From NCBI GenBank assembly GCA_034439915.1, contig JAWXBI010000209.1, positions 1 to 6,815 of the forward strand: a stretch of DNA of 6,815 nt, in the 5' to 3' direction. A program made the translations under genes and the position numbers. Each line of letters begins with the position of its first letter. Positions within the stretch are counted from its first letter, which is position 1. Below, one piece after another: positions 1 to 5,647 of this stretch. The notes below the pieces were generated by a model that ran no database searches, was not told the DNA's origin, and worked only from the letters and a program-made list of their open reading frames with translations. The stretch is from JADJLQ01 sp034439915. Lineage in GTDB: Bacteria > Bacteroidota > Bacteroidia > Chitinophagales > Saprospiraceae.

Positions 1-1485
1 CAAAAACAAATCGGTGATTCCAGTACTAAGGGCAAAATCCTGATGGCAACAGTCAAAGGAGATGTACATGATATAGGTAAAAATATAGTGGGTGTAGTCT
101 TGAGTTGTAATAATTATGAGATCATGGATTTAGGCGTGATGGTACCCGTCGATAAAATTCTGGAGACAGCTATCAGAGAAAAAGTCGACATCATCGGTCT
201 CAGCGGTTTGATCACACCGTCTTTGGATGAAATGGTAGATGTGGCTAAAGAAATGCAGCGCAGAGGATTAAACTTCCCCTTGTTGATTGGTGGTGCAACC
301 ACTTCCAAACTACATACCGCCATTAAGATAGAACCCCAGTATGACCGGGCTCCGGTAGTGCATGTGCTGGATGCTTCGCGCAGTGTTGCAGTAGTCAGCT
401 CGCTTTTAAGTAAAGACCAGGTAAGCAGAGAAATTTTTGTCCAAAAAACAAAAGCGGAATATGTACAAGTGCGCAAGGCCAGGCTGGAGCGGGAAAACAA
501 TAAAGCCTATGTGTCCATTAAAAAAGCAAGAGAACAAAAATTTGCGATTGATTGGCAAACCTATAATCCACCTGTTCCTAAATGGTTAGGGAATAAAGTA
601 TTAAAAAATTATTCGCTGGAAGAAATCAGCGAATACATCGATTGGACTCCGTTTTTTTCCTCCTGGCAACTGACAGGAAAATATCCGGCCATCTTTCAGG
701 ATGCGGTAGTAGGGGTAGAAGCAAGAAAATTATTCCTCGATGCCCAGAGCCTTTTGCGAAGGATCATCGATGAAAAATGGATTGAGGCAGAGGCTGTGAT
801 AGGTTTATTTAAAGCCAATAGTGTAGGCGATGACGATATTGAATTGTACGGTGAGGATGACCAATTGATCACCACCCTGCACCACCTTCGTCAACAAAGG
901 GAAAAATCAGCCGGATTGCCGTATATGTGCCTGTCTGATTTTGTCGCCCCCAAATCTACCGGCAAAACAGATTATCTGGGTGCATTTGCAGTCACTACCG
1001 GTATTGGAATTGAAGAACGGGCGAAAAAACTGGAAGAAGCCAACGATGATTATCATGCCATCATGCTTAAATCACTGGCAGACCGCATGGCAGAGGCATT
1101 TACGGAGTGTCTGCACCATAAAATGCGCACCGAATGGTGGGCTTATGTGGATGAAAGTTTGACGAATGAAGAAATGATTTCGGAACAATACCAGGGTATT
1201 CGCCCTGCACCGGGATATCCAGCATGTCCGGATCACCTGGAGAAACGTACCCTGTTTGATTTACTTCAAGCGGATCAACATATCCAGATGAAATTGACGG
1301 AAAGTATGGCCATGTATCCAGCCTCATCTGTCAGTGGATGGTATTTCAGTCATCCGGAATCCAAGTATTTTGGGCTGGGTAATATAGGTAAAGATCAGGT
1401 AGAAGATTATTCTATCCGAAAAAACCAGGATATTCGTATCACCGAAAAATGGTTGGCGCCGATTTTAAACTACGATGCCAATTAA
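1..1485 (+). CDS. metH: Methionine synthase, cobalamin-dependent (MetH), 3' part: B12-binding and AdoMet reactivation domains
   Basis: The reading frame is open from base 1, so the gene begins outside the window; 494 C-terminal codons are present, roughly the last 40% of a full-length MetH (about 1,230 residues in E. coli). MetH transfers the methyl group of methyltetrahydrofolate to homocysteine through cobalamin, in the cytosol. The Rossmann-type B12 domain carries DVHDIG (the DxHxxG motif); its His at nt 67-69 is the expected lower cobalt ligand. Further B12-domain signatures are NIVGVVL, DLGVMVP and IGGATTS. From about codon 180 the AdoMet-binding reactivation domain follows, with RPAPGYPACPDH (from nt 1201) and SVSGWYFSHPESKYF near the end, both hallmark segments. 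The pterin and homocysteine domains are not in view. An ATG at nt 43 is internal, not the start. The stop is 4 nt before the next gene, so read-through transcription into the polysaccharide genes is possible. Confidence 0.97.
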   Translation, partial: QKQIGDSSTKGKILMATVKGDVHDIGKNIVGVVLSCNNYEIMDLGVMVPVDKILETAIREKVDIIGLSGLITPSLDEMVDVAKEMQRRGLNFPLLIGGATTSKLHTAIKIEPQYDRAPVVHVLDASRSVAVVSSLLSKDQVSREIFVQKTKAEYVQVRKARLERENNKAYVSIKKAREQKFAIDWQTYNPPVPKWLGNKVLKNYSLEEISEYIDWTPFFSSWQLTGKYPAIFQDAVVGVEARKLFLDAQSLLRRIIDEKWIEAEAVIGLFKANSVGDDDIELYGEDDQLITTLHHLRQQREKSAGLPYMCLSDFVAPKSTGKTDYLGAFAVTTGIGIEERAKKLEEANDDYHAIMLKSLADRMAEAFTECLHHKMRTEWWAYVDESLTNEEMISEQYQGIRPAPGYPACPDHLEKRTLFDLLQADQHIQMKLTESMAMYPASSVSGWYFSHPESKYFGLGNIGKDQVEDYSIRKNQDIRITEKWLAPILNYDAN

Positions 1486-1489
1486 TATC

Positions 1490-2566
1490 ATGAACGACCC
1501 TCACAACCCCGTATCCTTCCAAAATCAGGACCTCACTTTAAAAGAGGTGATTTTTAAGGCTAGAGAATATTTTTTGGTCTTATGGAGAGGCAAACTGTTG
1601 ATACTAATTTTGGCTCTTTTATTTGGTGGTTTTTTTTTCTATAAGGCTTATAGAATACATCCTAAATACAGCGCAGTACTCACCTTTGCTCTCAACGAAG
1701 GAGACGGGAATATCAATCCTATTGGTGGTCTTTTAGGCCAAATCGGATTGTCTGGATCTTCATCAAGTAAAGTATCATTGGATAAAATTGTGGAATTGTC
1801 CAGGTCTATGCGCATAGTCAGTCAGGCATTATTTGACAAAGCTACGGTCTCCGGTGTTGAAGATTACCTGGCCAATCATATATTGCTGGTATATAAGCTG
1901 AATGAAAAATGGGCAAAAAACAATCCACCCTTTAAAGACTTCAGATTCAAATCAGATTCTTTCCCTTCATTTAGTTTAGAAGAGAATGCAGCCCTTAAAG
2001 GTATTTATGGATATACGGTAGGTGGTATTAAACCCGGGTTGGTTGCCTGTAATTACAACACAGAGAGTACAATCTTCTCTTTGAAGTCCTCTACGGAAAA
2101 TGAAGCACTGTCACTGGCTTTGACACAAAGTATATTTTATCATTTAGCTAATTTTTACATTCAGCAGTCCAGCGATAAACAAAAACAAACTTTTGATTTG
2201 GTCAAGGCAAAATCGGATTCGATTTATAGGCAATGGTCTTCCAGTGAATATGCAGTTAGCAATATGGAAGAGACGGAAAATGGTCTTTGGGCGCCTACTG
2301 ACAGGACCAGAAAGTCGATTAAATCCAAACAATCAACAATGTATGCTATGGCTTATGGAGAAGCTCTCAAAAATCTGGAAATGGCAGATTATGCACTTAA
2401 AAACAGTACTCCTTTTATCAGAGAAATTGATAGGCCATTTTCTCCCCTTTATCCGGAAGGTCCAAATAGGATACGCCAAATATTAATTGGTCTGATTATC
2501 GGTGGATTTCTCGCTTCAGTTTTGTTATTGGGCAAAAAAATTATTGTAGATGCAATAAACTCCTAG
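1490..2566 (+). CDS. Wzz/GumC-like polysaccharide chain-length determinant (no kinase domain)
   Basis: This is probably an inner-membrane polysaccharide co-polymerase that sets chain length of capsule, exopolysaccharide or O-antigen. It has a short cytoplasmic N-terminus, a first membrane segment of about 18 residues (LLILILALLFGGFFF), a periplasmic region of about 275 residues, and a second membrane segment (ILIGLIIGGFLASVLLLG) just before the C-terminus. Before the second segment lies a proline-rich stretch, RPFSPLYPEGPNRIRQ, typical of the Wzz/GNVR superfamily. At 358 residues it is Wzz-sized and lacks the long coiled coil and C-terminal BY-kinase of Wzc. The start is uncertain. ATG at 1490 lies 4 nt after the metH stop; ATG at 1475 in the same frame would add five residues and overlap metH by 11 nt. 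I prefer 1490. No Shine-Dalgarno is visible, as is usual in Bacteroidota. A run of nine T lies in the first membrane segment. The family call is firm; the polymer it serves is unknown. Confidence 0.85.
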   Translation: MNDPHNPVSFQNQDLTLKEVIFKAREYFLVLWRGKLLILILALLFGGFFFYKAYRIHPKYSAVLTFALNEGDGNINPIGGLLGQIGLSGSSSSKVSLDKIVELSRSMRIVSQALFDKATVSGVEDYLANHILLVYKLNEKWAKNNPPFKDFRFKSDSFPSFSLEENAALKGIYGYTVGGIKPGLVACNYNTESTIFSLKSSTENEALSLALTQSIFYHLANFYIQQSSDKQKQTFDLVKAKSDSIYRQWSSSEYAVSNMEETENGLWAPTDRTRKSIKSKQSTMYAMAYGEALKNLEMADYALKNSTPFIREIDRPFSPLYPEGPNRIRQILIGLIIGGFLASVLLLGKKIIVDAINS

Positions 2567-2576
2567 CCAAATCCAT

Positions 2577-2584
2577 TATATTTG
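2577..2584 (+). promoter_or_regulatory. Candidate Bacteroidota -7 promoter box (TAnnTTTG)
   Basis: TATATTTG matches the TAnnTTTG -7 consensus of the primary sigma factor in Bacteroidota. It lies in the only real gap between the Wzz-like gene and the regulator, about 20 nt before the TTG start. I found no convincing -33 TTG/TTTG element at the right spacing. Other TAnnTTTG matches occur inside coding sequence (3384-3391, 5543-5550), so the motif alone is weak; its position is the main support. Confidence 0.45.
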
Positions 2585-2602
2585 AGTAATAAAACTACTC
2601 AA
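2582..2602. promoter_or_regulatory. 7-bp perfect inverted repeat over the -7 box: candidate operator
   Basis: The arms TTGAGTA (2582-2588) and TACTCAA (2596-2602) are perfect reverse complements around a 7-nt AT-rich loop. The site overlaps the 3' end of the TATATTTG box and the expected transcription start, directly before a gene encoding a winged-helix protein. That is a classic position for an autoregulatory operator. No T-run follows, so an intrinsic terminator is less likely. Binding is inferred, not shown. Confidence 0.4.
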
Positions 2603-2604
2603 TC

Positions 2605-3168
2605 TTGATTGAGGACTTAATTTCATCCAAAACCCGCATTAAGTTATTGTTGAAGTTTTTTCTCAACAGCAACACCGTTTCTTATTTGCGCGGCCTCGAA
2701 TCCGAATTTGGAGAATCAAGCAATGCTATACGCCTGGAACTCAACAAAATGGAAGATGCCGGTATGCTGGATTCCTACCAGGAAGGCAACAAAAAATACT
2801 TTAAAGCCAACGTCAAATACCCGCTTTTTAAAGAAATACACAGTATCCTTTTAAAATATATTGGCCTTGACCAAATCCTCGATCAGGTATTGGAAAGGCT
2901 GGGTCACCTGGACCAGGCTTTCCTCACTGGTGGTTTTGCCCAAGGCCGGGATAGTGGGGTCATTGACCTTATCCTGGTAGGTCAGTTGGACAAGGGCTAC
3001 CTCAGCCAATTGGTAGAAAAAGCGGAAAAACTGATCAAGCGCAAAATCCGATACGTCATTTATGAAGATGAAAAAGAATTGAAAGAAGGATGGTCTTCTT
3101 TTGACCCAATCCCTTTTTTGATCTGGTCTTCGCCTGCCTGGGCAGCACTCAAAACCAACACCCATTAA
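2605..3168 (+). CDS. Winged-helix (ArsR-like) regulator with C-terminal degenerate nucleotidyltransferase-like domain
   Basis: A 187-residue cytosolic protein, probably a transcription regulator of the polysaccharide locus. Residues 1-70 look like a winged helix: LISSKTRIKLLLKFFL is helix 1, a recognition region contains GESSNAIRLELNKMEDAGML, and a wing contains EGNKKYFKANVKYP. Residues 105-175 resemble the minimal nucleotidyltransferase fold, with GGFAQG (109-114) followed by IDLILVG (120-126). In active enzymes the motif is GSxAxG...SDxDL; here the first acidic residue is Val119 and only Asp121 remains, so catalysis is doubtful. The start must be non-canonical: an in-frame stop lies at 2590-2592, no ATG or GTG follows, and TTG at 2605 gives the N-terminus expected for this family. 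It ends 15 nt before the UpxY-like gene, so the two are likely cotranscribed. It may bind the inverted repeat just upstream. The ligand is unknown. Confidence 0.8.
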   Translation: MIEDLISSKTRIKLLLKFFLNSNTVSYLRGLESEFGESSNAIRLELNKMEDAGMLDSYQEGNKKYFKANVKYPLFKEIHSILLKYIGLDQILDQVLERLGHLDQAFLTGGFAQGRDSGVIDLILVGQLDKGYLSQLVEKAEKLIKRKIRYVIYEDEKELKEGWSSFDPIPFLIWSSPAWAALKTNTH

Positions 3169-3183
3169 TCTCCGAAGTTAATT

Positions 3184-3717
3184 ATGACTCAAACCGCTTA
3201 CCAAAATGACCTCTCACCGACCACGGGTAAATGGTTTGCGGTATTGACTAAAGTTAAAGCGGAAAAGATGGTATGCCAATCCCTGGTAGCTGCGGGAATT
3301 CAGTGTTATGTACCCCTCCAAAAAGTGATCCGGGTATATGCCCGGAAAAAAAGGACATCGATGATCCCCCTGATATACCGGTATATTTTTGTCCATATTA
3401 AAAAACAGAGTTATGTCCAGGTACTCGAAAAGCCCAATATCGAAGGCTTTGTCCGCTTCAACAAAGATCTGATCTCTATCCCCGATGCCGAAATAGATTG
3501 GTTACAGCGGGTCACCGGGGAGAGTAACAATATTGCTTTGGAGAATCGCCCATATTCCCCAGGGGAGCCTGTTGAAGTAGTCATGGGTAATCTGACGGGG
3601 TTGAAAGGAAAATTGATAAAATCGCTCGGCAAAAACGAATTGTTGATCGAGTTGGACCATATTGGTTTTGGCTTAAGGATCCAGGTAGATCCGGCCCATC
3701 TGCGCAGCCTTCAGTGA
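3184..3717 (+). CDS. UpxY-family transcription antiterminator (NusG/RfaH paralogue)
   Basis: A 177-residue NusG paralogue. In Bacteroides fragilis, UpxY proteins are the first products of capsule operons and prevent premature termination in the operon leader, travelling with RNA polymerase. The NGN domain spans residues 16-112: KWFAVLTKVKAEKMV, then GIQCYVPLQKV, and PLIYRYIFVHI, the usual beta-strand core. The KOW domain spans about 126-172: PGEPVEVVMGNLTGLKGKLIK, split here by its GNLTG turn. Length is normal for UpxY (about 170-180). The start is ATG at 3184, 15 nt after the regulator gene; no Shine-Dalgarno is seen. No UpxZ-like antagonist gene follows, unlike the B. fragilis order; the wHTH-NTase gene upstream may fill a regulatory role instead (inference). 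Its likely targets are the ugd and aminotransferase genes downstream, beyond a structured, repeat-rich spacer. Confidence 0.9.
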   Translation: MTQTAYQNDLSPTTGKWFAVLTKVKAEKMVCQSLVAAGIQCYVPLQKVIRVYARKKRTSMIPLIYRYIFVHIKKQSYVQVLEKPNIEGFVRFNKDLISIPDAEIDWLQRVTGESNNIALENRPYSPGEPVEVVMGNLTGLKGKLIKSLGKNELLIELDHIGFGLRIQVDPAHLRSLQ

Positions 3718-3815
3718 TATTAAGTCCCTGATCCGGCTGGCTTTAAGTATAAGAATGCGATAGTCCACTGCGACATATCGGGGGCGAAGCCGTGACCCGA
3801 GGCGGGGCAGAGGTC
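3718..3815. other. Spacer with GC-rich hairpin between upxY-like gene and repeat island
   Basis: No reading frame of note is present. The segment about 3768-3815 is much richer in G+C than its neighbours. It contains a hairpin: outer arms TCGGG (3778-3782) and CCCGA (3796-3800), with an inner GGC-GAA-GCC stem-loop (3783-3791) and a GTGA bulge (3792-3795). No T-run follows, so it is not a textbook terminator. It could be an RNA signal for the antiterminator or the 5' end of a dispersed repeat that includes the neighbouring four-helix-bundle gene; neither is shown. Confidence 0.4.
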
Positions 3816-3839
3816 GAATTGTTGAATTGTTGAACTGTG
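3816..3839 (-). repeat. 8-bp tandem repeat array, left copy (inverted orientation)
   Basis: Three tandem 8-bp units: GAATTGTT, GAATTGTT and GAACTGTG. Read on the minus strand the unit is AACAATTC, the same unit as in the two arrays at 4186-4225 and 4281-4318, which lie on the plus strand. Bases 3816-3834 are a perfect 19-bp reverse complement of 4286-4304. The last unit ends on the GTG at 3837-3839, a possible start codon of the four-helix-bundle gene. Confidence 0.85.
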
Positions 3840-4170
3840 GAAGAAACGCTAAAGAACAATTATCAATTTCCGTTTGAGAAACTTGAAATCTGGAGATTAT
3901 CAGAGTGAAAAATATGGAATCAGTAATCAGATTAAAAGAGCAGCGAATTCAGTCAGTGCCAATATAGCCGAAGGTTCTGGACGACTATCAACAAAGGATA
4001 AAGCAAACTTTTTTCAGATTGCTTTTAGTTCATTCACGGAAGTATTGAATTTTTTAATTATTGCAGAAAAATTAGGTTTTATTTCCAATGAAGAATTTAT
4101 TCAACAAAGACTTAAAATTTTAGAACTATCAAATAAAATCAATGCTTACCACAAAAAACTCAAATCCTAG
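3837..4170 (+). pseudogene. Four-helix-bundle protein (S23 / 23S rRNA intervening-sequence family), frame-disrupted, helix 1 lost
   Basis: The conserved core is clear: SEKYGISNQIKRAA, SANIAEGSGR and AFSSFTEVLNFLIIAEKLGFI, ending KINAYHKKLKS. This is the pfam05635-type four-helix bundle, whose cellular role is mostly unknown; the diversity-generating retroelement protein Avd is a relative. The expected N-terminus is also present but in another frame: GTG at 3837 opens EETLKNNYQFPFEKLEIWRLSE and stops at 3906-3908. The rest continues in the frame that is open from TTG at 3874 to the stop at 4168-4170. Between the Trp codon (3891-3893) and the YG pair, 19 nt are found where family members have roughly 66, so about 47 nt (not a multiple of 3) seem lost, removing most of helix 1. 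The open frame (3874-4170, 98 codons) has no ATG or GTG start. A shortened 98-residue product from TTG cannot be excluded. Repeat arrays flank the gene on both sides. Confidence 0.75.
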
Positions 4171-4185
4171 AATTACCGGACGCAA

Positions 4186-4230
4186 GACAATTCCACAATT
4201 CCACAATTCCACAATTCAACAATTCCACCC
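4186..4230 (+). repeat. 8-bp tandem repeat array, middle copy
   Basis: Five tandem units: GACAATTC, CACAATTC three times, and AACAATTC (4186-4225), then a partial CACCC. It is the same unit as the left array in opposite orientation. It starts 15 nt after the four-helix-bundle stop codon. The units are too short and lack the spacers needed for a CRISPR array. Confidence 0.85.
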
Positions 4231-4280
4231 TTATGAATGTCTACCCCAAAAAACTCAAGCCCTAGAAATACCAGAGTCAT

Positions 4281-4318
4281 GACAATTCAACAATTCAACA
4301 ATTCAACAATTCCACAAT
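4281..4318 (+). repeat. 8-bp tandem repeat array, right copy, abutting ugd start
   Basis: Four tandem units, GACAATTC then AACAATTC three times (4281-4312), followed by a partial CACAAT. It ends one base before the ugd ATG at 4320, so the array forms the untranslated region just before the start codon. Bases 4286-4304 pair perfectly with the left array (3816-3834), so an RNA covering both could close a loop of about 450 nt around the four-helix-bundle region. Confidence 0.85.
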
Positions 4319-4319
4319 A

Positions 4320-5636
4320 ATGAACCTCTCCGTCATCGGTACCGGCTACGTAGGACTTGTCACAGGTACTTGTTTTGCTGAAATGGGTCATCAGGTCATC
4401 TGCGTCGACATCGATAAAAATAAAGTCGAGAAACTCCGCTCCGGAAAGATTACGATCTATGAACCTGGATTGGAAAATTTATTCGAACGGAATACTCAAA
4501 AACAGCGCATAACATTTACGACGGATCTTCATTCTGCTGTTGAACATTCGGAAATTTTGTTTTTAGCTTTACCCACGCCACCCGAAGCAGATGGTTCGGC
4601 GGATTTAAGTTTTATATTGAATGCAGCGGAACAATTAAGCCATCTGATTAAAAAATACACCATCGTTGTAAATAAAAGTACAGTACCGGTTGGATCTGCC
4701 GATGCAGTGTCCAGGGTACTTGCTAAAAATCTTGATAGCTCTTTATTTGATGTAGTATCCAATCCTGAATTTTTGAGAGAAGGGGTAGCGGTCGAAGATT
4801 TTATGAAACCGGACCGGGTCGTCATTGGTAGCCGGAGTGAAAAAGCCATTCATAAAATGAAACATTTGTATGAACCGTTTGTGCGGCAGGGCAATCCGAT
4901 TCTCGTCATGGATGAGCGCTCAGCCGAAATGACCAAATATGCCTCCAATTCCTATCTGGCTGCCCGCATCAGTTTTATGAATGAAATGGCTAATCTGTGC
5001 GAAAGGACAGGAGCGGATGTGGATATGGTGCGTAAAGGCATGGGCAGTGACAACAGGATAGGTAAACGGTTTTTATTTCCCGGCATTGGTTATGGTGGAA
5101 GTTGTTTTCCTAAAGACGTCAGAGCGTTGATTCATACCGCCAAAATTTATGGATATGACTTAAAAATATTAAATGCTGTAATCGGGGTCAATGAAGAACA
5201 AAAACACGTTCTCGTCCAAAAACTAAATCAATATTTTCAGCATCAAATACAAGATAAAAAGATTGCCATCTGGGGATTGTCTTTCAAACCCAATACCGAT
5301 GATATTCGGGAAGCCCCGGCCCTCAATATTATAGAGGCTCTGCTGGCCCAGGGTGCCCGGGTCAGGGTATTTGATCCTGAAGCCATGGAACAGGTCAGAA
5401 CAGTTTTTGGCAATCGGGTGGAATATGGGCAGAATGAATATCAAGTCCTGGAACAAGCCGATGCTTTATTGATTGCCACAGAATGGAGTTTATTCCGGGC
5501 GCCTGATTTTGAACAAATCAAATCGCTGATGAGGACACCGGTTATATTTGATGGCAGGAATTTATACGAACTCAATGACCTGCCAGCCGGTTTTTATTAT
5601 GAAAGTATAGGCCGTAAAACGGTCACCACAATTTAA
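4320..5636 (+). CDS. ugd: UDP-glucose 6-dehydrogenase
   Basis: It oxidises UDP-glucose twice with NAD+ to UDP-glucuronate, a precursor of acidic surface polysaccharides, in the cytosol. At 438 residues it has the normal length. The N-terminal NAD-binding Rossmann motif is GTGYVGLVTG (7-16), with Asp30 ending strand 2 for the ribose. Also seen are NKSTVPVG (118-125), NPEFLREG (148-155), the TKYASN segment with Lys206, and the catalytic GYGGSCFPKD with Cys262 and Asp266. The C-terminal UDP-binding domain has WGLSFKPNTDDIREAP (318-333). No key residue is missing. The sequence looks like the Ugd/TuaD class; UDP-GlcNAc 6-dehydrogenases such as WbpA share these motifs, so the exact substrate is not certain. 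The ATG directly follows the 8-bp repeat array, and no Shine-Dalgarno is present. The aminotransferase gene starts 11 nt after its stop, so the two form an operon. Confidence 0.95.
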   Translation: MNLSVIGTGYVGLVTGTCFAEMGHQVICVDIDKNKVEKLRSGKITIYEPGLENLFERNTQKQRITFTTDLHSAVEHSEILFLALPTPPEADGSADLSFILNAAEQLSHLIKKYTIVVNKSTVPVGSADAVSRVLAKNLDSSLFDVVSNPEFLREGVAVEDFMKPDRVVIGSRSEKAIHKMKHLYEPFVRQGNPILVMDERSAEMTKYASNSYLAARISFMNEMANLCERTGADVDMVRKGMGSDNRIGKRFLFPGIGYGGSCFPKDVRALIHTAKIYGYDLKILNAVIGVNEEQKHVLVQKLNQYFQHQIQDKKIAIWGLSFKPNTDDIREAPALNIIEALLAQGARVRVFDPEAMEQVRTVFGNRVEYGQNEYQVLEQADALLIATEWSLFRAPDFEQIKSLMRTPVIFDGRNLYELNDLPAGFYYESIGRKTVTTI

Positions 5637-5647
5637 TCCTTTGTTTT

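Larger units (their letters stand above)
4138..4319 (+). repeat. Imperfect tandem duplication (95-bp period): four-helix-bundle 3' end + spacer + 8-bp array
   Basis: Copy 1 starts at 4138 (last ten codons of the four-helix-bundle gene, INAYHKKLKS, stop 4168-4170), then a 15-nt spacer and an array. Copy 2 starts at 4233 with ten homologous codons, MNVYPKKLKP, stop 4263-4265, then a matching 15-nt spacer and array. The 33-nt coding ends match at 27 positions; the spacer plus first array bases (from 4171 and 4266) match at 18 of 23. Sequence before 4233 does not resemble sequence before 4138, so copy 2 is only the tail of a second gene copy or a local duplication. The ten-codon frame 4233-4265 is thus a remnant rather than a gene. 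Confidence 0.8.

Noticed and set aside
114..500. 128-codon open frame on the minus strand
   Set aside because: It is antisense to the B12-binding domain of MetH; the composition is that of a shadow frame.
2582..2602. Intrinsic terminator after the Wzz-like gene
   Set aside because: The stem is AT-rich, only 7 bp, and no T-run follows; its overlap with a -7 box fits an operator better.
2851..3165. 104-codon open frame on the minus strand
   Set aside because: It lies wholly inside the wHTH-NTase gene, shows no recognisable domain, and the plus-strand product has clear family features.
3384..3391. TAnnTTTG promoter box inside the upxY-like gene
   Set aside because: It lies within a well-supported coding sequence with no gene start at a suitable distance; the motif is expected by chance in AT-rich DNA.
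3837..4170. Avd protein of a diversity-generating retroelement
   Set aside because: The four-helix-bundle family is shared, but no reverse transcriptase or template/variable repeat pair is visible in the window.
4233..4265. Ten-codon ATG frame (MNVYPKKLKP) as a leader peptide of ugd
   Set aside because: It matches the C-terminal codons and stop of the four-helix-bundle gene 95 bp upstream, so it is better explained as a duplicated remnant.
4186..4318. Possible CRISPR array from the regularly repeated CAATTC motifs
   Set aside because: The units are 8 bp in direct tandem with no unique spacers, and no cas gene is present.
4529..4849. 106-codon open frame on the minus strand
   Set aside because: It is antisense to the conserved core of ugd and has no family features.
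5543..5550. TATATTTG promoter box near the 3' end of ugd
   Set aside because: It is inside ugd about 100 nt before the aminotransferase start, with no -33 element; the two genes are 11 nt apart and look cotranscribed.
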